Assembly: GCF_035989305.1 (NCBI RefSeq)
Contig: NZ_CP108514.1
Span: forward strand, 4,937,501 to 5,001,500
Reading direction: 5' to 3'
Source of the DNA: Streptomyces sp. NBC_01233
GTDB taxonomy: Bacteria; Actinomycetota; Actinomycetes; Streptomycetales; Streptomycetaceae
DNA: 64,000 nucleotides
Below are positions 24,497-34,200 of this stretch, piece after piece; position 1 is the stretch's first letter; every line of letters begins with the position of its first letter. A model generated the notes under the pieces. That model ran no database searches, was not told the origin of the DNA, and saw only the letters and a program-made list of their open reading frames with translations. The translations under genes were made by a program, and so were the position numbers.

Positions 24497-25694
24497 GACC
24501 TCCAGCCCCGCCGATCTGGCGGCCCGCGCGGAATCCCTGGACGCCGCCGACGAGCTGGCCAAGCTCCGCGGTCGCTTCGTCCTCCCCGACGGAGTCGTCT
24601 ACCTGGACGGCAACTCCCTCGGCGCGCTCCCGGCCGGTGTCGCCGGCACCACCGCCGACGTCGTCTCCCGGCAGTGGGGCGAGCTCCTCATCCGCTCCTG
24701 GGAGGAGAGCGGCTGGTGGACCGCCCCCGAGCGGATCGGCGACAAGCTCGCCCCCCTCGTCGGCGCGGCCCCCGGCCAGGTCGTCGTGGGCGACTCCACC
24801 AGCGTCAACCTCTTCAAGGCCCTGGTCGGCGCCGCACGCCTCGCGGCCCCCGGCCGGACCCGGATGCTGGTCGACGCGGCCACCTTCCCGACCGACGGCT
24901 ACATAGCCGAGTCGGCGGCCCGGATGACGGGCCTGACCGTCACCCCGGTGGATCCCTCGCACGCGGCGGAGGCGATGGACGCGGACACCGCCGTGGTCCT
25001 CCTCAACCACGTCGACTACCGCACCGGGCGGCTCCACGACCTGCCCGCCCTCACCACGGCGGCCCGCGCCGCCGGGGCGATCACGGTCTGGGACCTGTGC
25101 CACTCCGCCGGGGCCCTCCCCGTCGGCCTCGACGAGCACGCCGTCGACCTCGCGGTCGGCTGCACGTACAAGTACCTCAACGGCGGCCCGGGCGCGCCCG
25201 CGTACCTGTACATCGCCGCACGCCACCAGGCCGGCTTCGACTCCCCGCTCCCCGGCTGGAACGGCCACGCGGATCCCTTCGCGATGACCCCGGCCTTCGA
25301 GGCGGCCCCGGGCGCGACCCGCGGCCGCGTCGGCACCCCGGACATCCTGTCCATGCTGGCCCTGGAGTCGGCGCTCGACGCCTGGGACGGGGTCTGCGTC
25401 GAGGCCGTACGGGCCAAGTCGCTCGCCCTGACCGACTTCTTCCTCGAATGCGTGGCGGCGTACGTCCCGCAGGGCCGCGTCGAGTCGGTCACCCCGGACG
25501 AGCACGAGCACCGCGGCAGCCAGATCTCGCTGCGCACCGAGAACGCCCGTGAGGTCATGCGGGAACTCGTCTCCCGGGGCGTCATCGGCGACTTCCGCGC
25601 ACCCGACGTCCTGCGCTTCGGCTTCACCCCGCTCTACGTCGGGTTCGCCGACGCCGAGCGCGCCGCGCGCACGCTGGGTCACATCTTCGGGTGA
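24489..25694 (+). CDS. kynU: Kynureninase
   Basis: In this 401-aa fold-type I PLP enzyme, Lys228 in GCTYKYLNGGPGAPA forms the Schiff base, and VWDLCHSAGALPV contains the cofactor-contacting Asp. It cleaves kynurenine to anthranilate and alanine. It starts inside kynA and is followed 171 bp later by a formamidase-like hydrolase, so the three-step route from tryptophan to anthranilate is encoded together. Confidence 0.93.
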   Translation: MSETSSPADLAARAESLDAADELAKLRGRFVLPDGVVYLDGNSLGALPAGVAGTTADVVSRQWGELLIRSWEESGWWTAPERIGDKLAPLVGAAPGQVVVGDSTSVNLFKALVGAARLAAPGRTRMLVDAATFPTDGYIAESAARMTGLTVTPVDPSHAAEAMDADTAVVLLNHVDYRTGRLHDLPALTTAARAAGAITVWDLCHSAGALPVGLDEHAVDLAVGCTYKYLNGGPGAPAYLYIAARHQAGFDSPLPGWNGHADPFAMTPAFEAAPGATRGRVGTPDILSMLALESALDAWDGVCVEAVRAKSLALTDFFLECVAAYVPQGRVESVTPDEHEHRGSQISLRTENAREVMRELVSRGVIGDFRAPDVLRFGFTPLYVGFADAERAARTLGHIFG

Positions 25695-25865
25695 CTTGGT
25701 AGCGAAACGTCACATCACCGGGCGGGCGGGGCTACGGCTCCGTCCGCCCGGTCACATCCCGGACCCCGCACGGAACCTCCCGTTCCAGACTGATACGGTC
25801 CCGCTCTGCCGGAACACCGGAACATCTGTCCCCGCTGTCCCACGCGTTACCGAGAGGTTGAGCCG

Positions 25866-26747
25866 ATGACGGACCCCGCCGCCGTGGAACGGGACGCCGC
25901 CGAGGCCGCCTCGGCCTTCTCCCATCCGGCCGTGGCGCCGGACGCGACCGCCGCGTACGGGGAACACCCCGACCATGTCGTCGACTTCTACGCCCCGCGC
26001 GCCGAGCCCCCGGGCGGCCCGGTCCCGCTGGTGGTCATCCTGCACGGCGGCGCGTGGCGGGCGCCGTACGACAGACAGCACATCACCCCGCTCGCGGACT
26101 TCCTGGCCCGGAGGGGTTTCGCCGTGGCGAACGTCGAGTACCGGCGCGGGAGTTCCCTCCCGCACCAGAACGCCGACGGGCCGGTCGCCGGCCGCTGGCC
26201 GGAGACCTTCGACGACGTCGCCGCCGCGATGGACGCCCTCCCGGGGCTGGCCGCCGCGGCGCTCCCGCAGGCCGACCTCCGCCGCGTGGTCGTCACCGGC
26301 CACTCGGCGGGCGGACACCTCGCGCTGTGGGCCGCGGCCCGGCACGTGCTCCCGCACGACTCCCCGTGGAGGCTGCCTTCCCCGCCGATGCTGCGCGGCG
26401 TGGTGGCACTGGCCCCGATCGCGGACTTCGCGGTGGCGGAGGAACTGGGCGTGTGCGGCGGCGCGAGCGCGCAGCTGCTGGGCGGCGAGGAGTACTTCGC
26501 GGACCGCCTCCCGTACGCGGACCCGGCGGCCCTGCTGCCGACGGGGATCGCCACGGCGGTGGTGCAGGGGCGGGACGACATCGTGGTCCCGCAGCAGGTG
26601 GCCGAGGCGTACGTGGCGGCGGCGGCGAAGGCGGGCGAGATGGTCGGTCTGACGCTCCTCGACGGCGTCGGCCACTTCCCGCTCATCGACCCGGCCGCGG
26701 ACGCCTGCGCGGTGGTCTCGGAGGAGATCGCGCAACTGGCCTGGTAG
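25866..26747 (+). CDS. Alpha/beta hydrolase, probable kynurenine formamidase
   Basis: The 293-aa protein has the oxyanion motif LHGGAWR and nucleophile Ser147 in GHSAGG, with late Asp (GRDDIVVP) and His (GVGHFPL) completing the triad. This is the carboxylesterase/arylformamidase pattern. Given kynA and kynU immediately upstream, deformylation of N-formylkynurenine is the most likely role (kynB-type); that step rests on context. ATG at 25866 follows GAGAGG. Confidence 0.8.
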   Translation: MTDPAAVERDAAEAASAFSHPAVAPDATAAYGEHPDHVVDFYAPRAEPPGGPVPLVVILHGGAWRAPYDRQHITPLADFLARRGFAVANVEYRRGSSLPHQNADGPVAGRWPETFDDVAAAMDALPGLAAAALPQADLRRVVVTGHSAGGHLALWAAARHVLPHDSPWRLPSPPMLRGVVALAPIADFAVAEELGVCGGASAQLLGGEEYFADRLPYADPAALLPTGIATAVVQGRDDIVVPQQVAEAYVAAAAKAGEMVGLTLLDGVGHFPLIDPAADACAVVSEEIAQLAW

Positions 26748-26881
26748 CGGCCGGTGTCCCGGCCGCCGACCGGGCCGGGGCGCCCGTCATGGCTGCTCCG
26801 ACGGTGTGCGAGGATCCGCGCACGGGCACCGGGGCCCCGTGGATCCCGGTGTCTCATCGAGCGGTTGGCGGGAGAGCGGAC

Positions 26882-26923
26882 ATGGGCAGCAGCACCCTGC
26901 GGTGGTTCGAGGGGCACGCGTAA
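26882..26923 (+). CDS. Possible 13-residue leader peptide overlapping the next start
   Basis: ATG at 26882 preceded by GGCGGGAGAG encodes MGSSTLRWFEGHA and stops in TAATG, where the A is shared with the start of the following gene. The layout fits translational coupling. The peptide has no repeated residue that would suggest attenuation. Confidence 0.35.
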   Translation: MGSSTLRWFEGHA

Positions 26924-27201
26924 TGGCCCGGTGGGGGTTGCTCGTCGAGCAGCACATGGGCAGCGGCGAGGGCCGGGAGTGGTCCATCAAGGTCCTCGGG
27001 CACGTCGACGGGACGCGCGAGGAGGCGGTCGCCGCACTGCGGGAACACGCCGAACAGTACAAGCCCCAGCATCCGTACAGGCCGAAGCGACGGGTCCTGT
27101 ACCGGGACGGCGATTCCTTCCTGCTGGTCCTGGACGGGCGCTGGCAGGCCTTCCACTGCCGGTTCACGGTGGCGGAGCAGCTCTCCGACAGCGCGGGCTG
27201 A
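26923..27201 (+). CDS. Small conserved-looking hypothetical protein
   Basis: The 92-aa product starts MARWGLLVEQHMGSGEGREW and continues with VLGHVDGTREEAVAALREHA and RRVLYRDGDSFLLVLDGRW. It has no signal peptide or membrane helix and looks like a compact alpha/beta protein. I do not recognise a family. ATG at 26923 is chosen because it overlaps the stop of a 13-residue upstream frame and because the longer frame is Gly/Arg-rich without structure. Confidence 0.6.
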   Translation: MARWGLLVEQHMGSGEGREWSIKVLGHVDGTREEAVAALREHAEQYKPQHPYRPKRRVLYRDGDSFLLVLDGRWQAFHCRFTVAEQLSDSAG

Positions 27202-27323
27202 GGCGCGGGGCAGAATCGCGCCAACTCCCCCTCCCTGCAGTGATATCGGCTGATCACGCGACGAGGATCTATGTACTGTGACCCCGACAGTTCCTGAGCG
27301 TGTTCAAAAAAATGGGGGGAACG

Positions 27324-29003
27324 GTGCGCAGTCGCCGTCTCGTAATTTCCGTTGCCGTCATCGCGGCCACGGTCGGTCTCGTCCCGGGGATGGCCCACGC
27401 GGCCGATCCGGTGGCTCCCGTCGCGCCGGTCGCTCCGAGCGCGCAGGGTGTGGCCGCTCCCGCCGTGGATCTGGGGAAGGCCGCGGCGCCGAACTTCAAG
27501 ACCTTCAAGAGCCCCGCCGAGCGCTCGGTCCGCAAGGGCCTGCCCGGCGGGAAGGCCGGGGCCGGCGCCTCGCAGGCCGCCGGGAACCCGGACCTGGCCA
27601 TCGTGCTGAACGCGGCGAGCACCTCCGCGCACGCGCTGGACCTGGAGACCACCGTCATCAGCGCGGACTCCACACTGAAGGTCACCGTCGACTGGGGCGA
27701 CGGGAACACCGACGGAATGGACGCCTACGGCTCGACCGTCCTCAAGAGCAGCCACACGTACGCTGAGCTCGGCGAGTACGCGGTCAAGGTCACCGTGACG
27801 GACCCGGCGAACCAGGCCGAGGTCGTCAACACGTTCCCGGTCATGACCGCGGGCTCGGACTTCGTCCCGTACGCGCCCACCCGCCTCCTGGACACCCGCG
27901 ACGGCACCGGCGCGGTCAAGGGCAAGGTCGCTCCGCTCGGCTCCACCCGCGTGAAGGTCGGCGGCAACGGGGCGATCCCGGCCGGGGTCACCGCCGTGGT
28001 CCTCAACCTGACCGTCACCAACGCCACCAGCGGTGGGCACATCACGGCCTTCGCCGAGGAAACCGAGCGTCCGACCACGTCGAACGTCAACTTCGAGGCG
28101 GGCCAGACCGTCCCGAACCTGGTGATCGTGCCGGTCGGCAAGAACGGCTACGTCGAGCTCGCCAACCGCGGCTCGGAGTCGGTCGACCTGATCGCGGACG
28201 TGACCGGCTACTTCACCCGGACCGAGGCGAGCGGCTACACGCCGATGACCCCGGCCCGTTTCGTCGACACCCGTGAGGGCCTCGGCGCGAACCGGGGCCG
28301 GCTCGGCGGCCGGAAGACCTTCTCCACCCAGATCGGCGGCCTGCGCGGCGTGCCCGAGGGCATCACCGCCGTCGCGCTGAACGTGACGGTCACCAACCCG
28401 AAGGAGGCCGGTCACCTGTCGGTCTTCCCGGGCGGCGGGGCCACCCCGACCGCGTCGAACCTGAACTTCACCCCCGGTCAGACGGTCGCCAACTCGGTGA
28501 TCGTGCCCGTCGGCGCGGACGGCAGGATCAGCGTCTTCAACGGCGCCTGGGCCGGGACCGACGTGATCGTCGACGTCGTCGGCTACTACAGCACCGACAG
28601 CAAGGCGTCCTTCATGCCGCTCAAGCCGGGCCGGATGATCGACACCCGTGACCCGCGCTGGCCCCACGGGCCGCTGCGGGCCCGTGGCTACATCTACAAC
28701 GGGATCTCGCCCGACGAGGCGGGCATCGCCGGGTACGTGCTGAACACCACCGTGACCAACACGACCGGCACCGGCTTCCTGTCGGTCGCGCCGGACCCGA
28801 ACTCGCTGCAGCAGTACAGGGACAAGACCGCGGTCTTCCCGGAGCGTCCCGCGTCCTCGACCCTGAACTGGACGGCCGGCAACACCGTCCCGAACCTGGT
28901 CCAGGCGAGCTCCGGCAAGAACGGCATCGTCGACTACTGGAACCAGGGCTGGGAAGACGTGGACCTCGTCGTCGACCTCTTCGGTTACTACGAGTCCAAG
29001 TGA
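27324..29003 (+). CDS. Secreted PKD-domain protein with three RLLDTRDGTG-type repeats
   Basis: A signal peptide (MRSRRLVISVAVIAATVGLVPGMAHA) precedes a Pro/Ala-rich stretch and a PKD domain with VDWGDGN and SHTYAELGEYAVKVTVTD. Three repeats of about 125 residues follow, each opening with a (R/M)xxDTR motif, with a middle like VVLNLTVTN, SNVNF and GQTVPNLV, and an end like DVTGYF. The repeats look like extracellular beta-domains; I know them from large actinobacterial secreted proteins but not a function. GTG at 27324 is chosen because GGGGGGA lies 3 nt upstream; ATG 27312 is possible. The same repeat ends the protein at 31213-35163. Confidence 0.8.
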   Translation: MRSRRLVISVAVIAATVGLVPGMAHAADPVAPVAPVAPSAQGVAAPAVDLGKAAAPNFKTFKSPAERSVRKGLPGGKAGAGASQAAGNPDLAIVLNAASTSAHALDLETTVISADSTLKVTVDWGDGNTDGMDAYGSTVLKSSHTYAELGEYAVKVTVTDPANQAEVVNTFPVMTAGSDFVPYAPTRLLDTRDGTGAVKGKVAPLGSTRVKVGGNGAIPAGVTAVVLNLTVTNATSGGHITAFAEETERPTTSNVNFEAGQTVPNLVIVPVGKNGYVELANRGSESVDLIADVTGYFTRTEASGYTPMTPARFVDTREGLGANRGRLGGRKTFSTQIGGLRGVPEGITAVALNVTVTNPKEAGHLSVFPGGGATPTASNLNFTPGQTVANSVIVPVGADGRISVFNGAWAGTDVIVDVVGYYSTDSKASFMPLKPGRMIDTRDPRWPHGPLRARGYIYNGISPDEAGIAGYVLNTTVTNTTGTGFLSVAPDPNSLQQYRDKTAVFPERPASSTLNWTAGNTVPNLVQASSGKNGIVDYWNQGWEDVDLVVDLFGYYESK

Positions 29004-29057
29004 TCCACCGCCGGGCGCCGCGGGGACGGTCCGCCGTCCCCGCGGCGCCCCGGCCGT

Positions 29058-30092
29058 CTAGCGCTCGGGTCTGCCCCGGGCGAGGTGTTCCACCAGTTCG
29101 GCCAGGTCCTCGCAGACCTGCTCGATCTTCAGGCGGACGTTGTTCTGCTCGGTGACCATCGCCGACAGCAGCAGCCCGGTCAGGGCCGCTGCCCCGTTGA
29201 GGGCCTGCAGGTTGATCATGATTTGCAGGAGGCTCTGCCCGTCGAACGGTCCGGCGCGGTCGCTCGCCGCCGAGATCGCGAGGACGGACACGAGCAGGGT
29301 GCACGGGGCGCTCCCGGCGAGCTGGAAGCGTACGGCCGCCCAGATGATCAGCGGGAAGACGAGGAACAGCAGGGACAGGGAGCTCCGGGTGGCCACGACG
29401 GTGACGACGACGGACGAGAGCGCCAGGGCCGTCACCTCGGCCACGCGGTAGCCGCCCGCCTCGGGGCGGCGGACCCGGCGCAGGACGAGCAGGACGGGCG
29501 TCACCACGAGCACGCCCATCGCGTCCCCGGCCCACCAGGCCGACCACACCGGCCAGAACCGGGACGCGGGCAGGTCGCCGCTGAGCACCAGCGTCCAGGT
29601 CCCGATGGTCGCGCTGATCAGCATCGGCAGCAGACCGCCCAGGAAGACCAGCGCCAGGGCGTCCCGCAGCCGGTCGACCTCGCTGCGGAAGCCCGCCTTG
29701 CGGAGCATCAGGTACGCGCACACGGGCGCCAGGGTGTTCCCCGCGACGATGCCGAGGCCGGAGAGGTTGAAGTCGCCGATCCGTTCGATGGCGAGGTACG
29801 TGCCGAGCGCGATCCCCGGCCATGCCCGCAGGCCCAGCCAGAGCAGGGCGGCGAGGGCGATGCCGGTGGGCGGCCACAGGGGCGTGACCTCGGCGCCGTT
29901 GACGACCACGGACTGGTGCAGGCCGATCCGTCCGCCCGCGTAGTAGGCGAGGGCGACGGCGAGGATCAGCAGGACAGCTGCGGGCAGACGTCGCCATTCC
30001 TCGGTGCGCACCACAGCATCAGACAACAGGCCCGCGTCCGGGCGGGGCGTGACGCGCCGCGTCGTGGGTGAGGACGAGTACTGCGGCGTCAT
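29058..30092 (-). CDS. MASE1 domain membrane protein
   Basis: The 344-aa protein has about eight hydrophobic segments, with TPLWPPTGIALAALLWLG near residue 70 and IVAGNTLAPVCAYLML, typical of MASE1 sensory membrane domains. The C-terminus ends in a short helix (NNVRLKIEQVCEDLAELVEH) without an enzymatic domain. MASE1 usually fronts kinases, cyclases or PP2C phosphatases, so a PP2C gene overlapping it by 74 bp is a natural partner. ATG at 30092 is the first start; GTG at 30014 or 30011 would remove the overlap and cannot be excluded. Confidence 0.75.
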   Translation of the reverse strand: MTPQYSSSPTTRRVTPRPDAGLLSDAVVRTEEWRRLPAAVLLILAVALAYYAGGRIGLHQSVVVNGAEVTPLWPPTGIALAALLWLGLRAWPGIALGTYLAIERIGDFNLSGLGIVAGNTLAPVCAYLMLRKAGFRSEVDRLRDALALVFLGGLLPMLISATIGTWTLVLSGDLPASRFWPVWSAWWAGDAMGVLVVTPVLLVLRRVRRPEAGGYRVAEVTALALSSVVVTVVATRSSLSLLFLVFPLIIWAAVRFQLAGSAPCTLLVSVLAISAASDRAGPFDGQSLLQIMINLQALNGAAALTGLLLSAMVTEQNNVRLKIEQVCEDLAELVEHLARGRPER

Positions 30093-30867
30093 CGGCGTGG
30101 CCGGTGGAGTCGGCCACCTTCATCACCGCGGCGGCCAGCTCGTCGGGATCGGTGCCCGCCGCTTCCCTGACGACGCGGGCGACGCGCTCCAGCCCCACCT
30201 CGATCGGGAACCTGGGGCCTTCGACCACGCCGTCGGTGAGCAGGACGATCGATCCGGCCTTCGTCAGCCGGCGCCGGGTCACGGCGTACCCCGATCCGGT
30301 CTGCAGGTTCAGCGGCAGCCCGCCGTCGTCGTCGGTGATGCCGTACTGGCCGTCGACGGTGGCCCAGATCGAGGGCACGTGGCCGGCCCGGGCGCTCTCC
30401 AGCTCCCACGTCTGCGGATCGAAGCGGAGCAGGCTGCAGGTCGCGAAGAGATCGCGGTCCATGGAGAGCAGCACCTCGTTGGCCCGGCCGAGCACCTCGC
30501 CCGGATCGGCGACGACGGCCGAGATGGCGCGCAGGCAGATCCGGATCTGTCCCATGAAGGCGGCCGCGTCCACGTCGTGTCCCTGGACGTCGCCGATGCA
30601 GAAGGCGAGGGCGCCCTCGGGCAGCTGGAAGCCGTCGTACCAGTCGCCGCCGATGTCCAGGCCGTGCCGGGCGGGCGCGTACCGGGCCGCGGCGCGCAGC
30701 CCCGGCAGCACGGGCAGTGAGGTGGGCAGCATCTCGCGCTGCAGTGCCTCGGCCAGCTCGACCCGGGCCTGCTGCAGCTCGACCCCTTGCCGCGCCTGGG
30801 CGGTGAGCCGTCCGAGCATGCTGAGCAGGTCGGCGCTCGCCACGCGCGGGGGGCGGCGCGGACTCAT
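30019..30867 (-). CDS. PP2C-family (SpoIIE/RsbU-like) serine phosphatase
   Basis: In this 282-aa product an N-terminal helix (about 20-50, ARQGVELQQARVELAEALQ) precedes the SpoIIE domain. Metal-binding acids lie in DIGGDWYDGF and IGDVQGHD and late in LLTDGVVE and HADDAAVLVL. Such enzymes dephosphorylate anti-anti-sigma factors and activate alternative sigma factors. ATG at 30867 with GGAG 6 nt upstream is chosen over the longer frame. The MASE1 gene follows and overlaps, suggesting a split sensor/phosphatase pair. Confidence 0.85.
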   Translation of the reverse strand: MSPRRPPRVASADLLSMLGRLTAQARQGVELQQARVELAEALQREMLPTSLPVLPGLRAAARYAPARHGLDIGGDWYDGFQLPEGALAFCIGDVQGHDVDAAAFMGQIRICLRAISAVVADPGEVLGRANEVLLSMDRDLFATCSLLRFDPQTWELESARAGHVPSIWATVDGQYGITDDDGGLPLNLQTGSGYAVTRRRLTKAGSIVLLTDGVVEGPRFPIEVGLERVARVVREAAGTDPDELAAAVMKVADSTGHADDAAVLVLTHDAARHAPPGRGPVV

Positions 30868-31156
30868 GGAACGCTCCGAGGTGCACCCATTCGTCCCTGC
30901 TTCCGCTCCGTTCGCGAGCCCGTGCACATCATATTTCCGGCCACCCGGAACGCGCCCCCCGAGACGGCCCCGGCCCGGCCGATCTGCACCGGAACGCATC
31001 TTCACATCAGCTCGCACATTCGTTCGAGTTTCGGTCCCCCTGCTCGTCGGCCGGCGAGGCGACCGACCCGGAGCTTGCCGATGACGGCCAGGGCGATGAA
31101 GAAGTCGATCTGGCCGATCGCGGTGGTGAGGGTGGCCTCCTTTCCCCGAAAACGCG
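30868..31156. other. Intergenic stretch between PP2C gene and the large secreted protein
   Basis: This should contain the PP2C/MASE1 promoter. A minus-strand frame (31002-31205) gives IGQIDFFIALAVIGKLRVGR, which reads like a coding relic but has no start, domain or neighbour to support it. Confidence 0.35.
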
Positions 31157-31194
31157 GAGGGCCCCGCCCGATCTCCCGATCGGACAGGACCCTC
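31157..31194 (-). terminator. Terminator of the large secreted protein gene
   Basis: On the minus strand GAGGGTCCTGTCCGATC and GATCGGGCGGGGCCCTC pair over 17 positions with three G-U wobbles around GGGA. They are followed by CGCGTTTTCG. It starts 19 bp after the stop codon. Confidence 0.85.
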
Positions 31195-31212
31195 GCTCGC
31201 GTCACCGGGACG

Positions 31213-34200
31213 TCAGGACGTGAAGTAGCCGCTCAGATCGGCGATCACGTCCACGGAGCCCGTGTTGTTGAAGAACGTCACCCGTCCGTCCACGACCGGG
31301 ACGACCACCAGGTTGGCGACCGTCTGCCCGGCGGTGTAGTTGAGGTTCGACACGTTGGGACGTGCGACCCCGTGCGGGTGGACGATCAGGTGACCGGCCT
31401 CGGTGGGATTGGTGACCGTGACGTTCAGGACGACGGCGGTCACCCCCTGCGCGGGCACTCCCGCGACCCCGGCCACCTGGAGGCTCACGAGGCTGCCCCC
31501 ACCCACGGCGCCCGCCCGGGCGCCGGTGCCGTCACGGGTGTCGAGCAGCCGGACCGGACCCGCCGCGGAGAAGGCGGAACCGGTGGCCGCGTAGTAGCCG
31601 GTCACGTCGGCGATGAGGTCCACCGATCCGGCGTTGTTGCGCAGGTCGACCTTGCCGTTGACGACGGGCACGGTCACCAGGTTGGGCACGATCTGCCCGG
31701 CCGTGAAGTTGAGGTTCGACACGTCCGGCGCCGCCTGCCCGTTGGGGTAGACGGTGACGTGCCCGGCCTGGGTCGGGTACACGGCGGTCACGTTCATGAC
31801 GACCGCGGTCACCCCGGTGGCCGGGACCCCCTTCACGCCGGTGACCTGGAGGGTGACGACCCCGCCGGGACCGACGCGCTCCTTCTTGGCACCGGTGCCG
31901 TCCCGCGTGTCCAGGAACCGCGAGGGCGTGATCGAGTTCAGCGCGGAGCCGGCCCCGGCCTTGTCGGTGTAGTAGCCGGTGACGTCGGCGATGAGGTCCA
32001 CCGATCCGGCGTTGTTGCGCAGGTCGACCTTGCCGTTGACGACGGGCACGGTCACCAGGTTGGGCACGATCTGCCCGGGCGCGAAGTTGAGGTTCGACAC
32101 CGTGGGTGTGGCCTGCCCGTTCGGGTAGACCATCACGTGTCCGGCCTCGGTCGGGTCGACGGCGGTCACGTTCATGACCACGGCCGTGACGCCCGTCGCC
32201 GGGATGCCCTTCACGCCGGCGACCTGGAGGGTGACGACCCCGCCGGGACCGACGCGCTCCTTCTTGGCACCGGTGCCGTCCCGCGTGTCCAGGAACCGTG
32301 ACGGCCCGGCCGGCACGAACCGGCTGCCCGTCGGGACGGGCGCGGGGGCCGTGACGGTGTACGCCTTGGTGATCCGGTGCCCCCCGATGTAGGGCCCGAC
32401 GTCGTACAGGCCCGGCTTGAGGCCGTTGGTGTCGACGAGCACCTTCATCGACGTGCCGTCAGGGCTGACGGAGAGCGGCTTCAGGGCGGTGCCCTCCGCG
32501 AACGGGTCGTCGCTGGGCATCAGCCGGAGCTCGGTGCTCAGGCGCAGTCCGACGCCGTGGACGACGGCCTGGTTGCGTGTACCGGCGGGGCCGGTCGCCG
32601 GGCTGATCCCACTGATCCAGGAACCGGGCAGGGACTTGCAGCCGGCGGCGCAGGCCCCCTGCATGCTGTACTCGACGGGTGTGGCGGCCTTCCCGGCGGT
32701 CAGCAGCAGCACGGCGTCGCCGGGTTCGGCGGTGCTGGAAGCCGAGCAGACGTCCGGGCACCCGTATCCGGATTCGGCGGCGGACTTGGTCCAGCCGGGG
32801 CCGTTGTGCAGGCTCACGTCCACGGACCCGGTCTCCTCGCGCAGGTCGCCCGCCGTGGTGGGCAGGCTGAGCCCGAAGGAGTGGGAGGGCTTCATGGCCA
32901 CCACGGCGCAGCGGGCCGTGGACTGCTCGGTGAGCACACCGCTCCGGATGACCGAAGGGTCGTCCGACACGCGGTCGGCCGTGCACTCCGGCACCCATCC
33001 CGCCGCCGTACCGACCTTCCAGGAGTCCACGGAGGTGCGCAGGGGCTTGCCCTGGTACCGGGAGACGCTCACGACGGCGACGTACGAGGTCGAGCCGGAG
33101 GCCCGGCACGAGGGCCCCTGCTCCTGCCGGCAGGCGATCTTGCCGGCGGCGTCGACGGCCGTCACCGTGGTGACGGCCGGGGTGTAGCGGTCGACGGGCG
33201 TCCGCGCACCGAACCACAGCTTGTCCGTGGCGGCGGCGCCGACCCGGACGCAGCGGGCGTCCAGGGCGGACGTGAGGTCGAAGGACAGCGACGGTCCGCC
33301 GACCTTGGTCGAGGCCGGAGCCGCGCAGGTCGCACTCGGCGAGACGTCACGCCGGACCAGGTCGTACGTTTCCGCACGGTGTCCGACCACCATCGCCGTG
33401 TACGGCACCCCGGCGGAGAGCACGCAGGTGTCGGCCGCACACACGGCACCGGTGGGGTCGCTCAGGTAGACCGTCGTCACCGTGCCGGTCGAGAGGGCGG
33501 CCTGACCGATCATCTCCACGGTGGAGTGCTGGTCCGCGGGCACGCTCAGGCAGGCCTGGCGCACGGTCTCGGACACCGAGACCCTGGCGCCCGAGGTGCT
33601 GTCGAAGCCGGTCTGCCGCCAGGGGGCGCATCCCGCGGCTTCACCGGTCCGGTGGACCACCAGCCCGTACGCCTTGGCGGGCGTGCCGGTCAGGACGGCG
33701 CGGAACGGGGCGGTTCCGGTCAGCCGGCAGACGGGGTTCACGTACCCCTCGACCGTGCACTGCCGTGCTCCCGAGGCGTCGTAGACCGCTGCCACGACGT
33801 CGGTACCGCCGGCGGGCGGGCGGTTGAGCAGGTAGAGGCCCTTGCCGGTGGACGTCGGCAGGGTCAGGCAGAACTCCTGCCCCGCCCCGGAGAAGGTTCC
33901 GGTCGACGCGCCGGCCACCAGACCGTTGTCGTTGCCCGCGGTGCAGCCGCGGGTCTCCTTGGTGGAGCGGAAGGCGATGCCGAACGCGCCGGCGTCGACC
34001 ACGTCCCCGTTGACGACCCAGGTGTAGTCACCGGTAGCCAGGGCGCAGGGCCCGTTGCGGTACCAGCAGTTGCTCGGGGTGCCGTCCTGCAGGTACAGAC
34101 CACCGGGCAGGTTGGCGCCGGAGAAGGCCGGGGCGATGGTGTAGTCGCCGGCCTGCGGCACCCGCAGGGTGCGGCAGCGCGAAGAACCCGGCTCGGGGGA

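Noticed and set aside
24489..26747. Antisense frames over the kynurenine genes as real proteins
   Set aside because: Long but motif-free; kynU and the hydrolase show complete active sites on the plus strand.
31002..31205. 67-aa minus-strand frame with IDFFIALAVIGKLRVGR
   Set aside because: It overlaps the terminator of the secreted-protein gene and has no ribosome-binding site; kept only as a note in the gap entry.
32000..32300. CRISPR-like or short tandem array in the secreted-protein gene
   Set aside because: The repeats are long, in frame and encode protein modules; no spacer pattern and no cas gene anywhere in the window.
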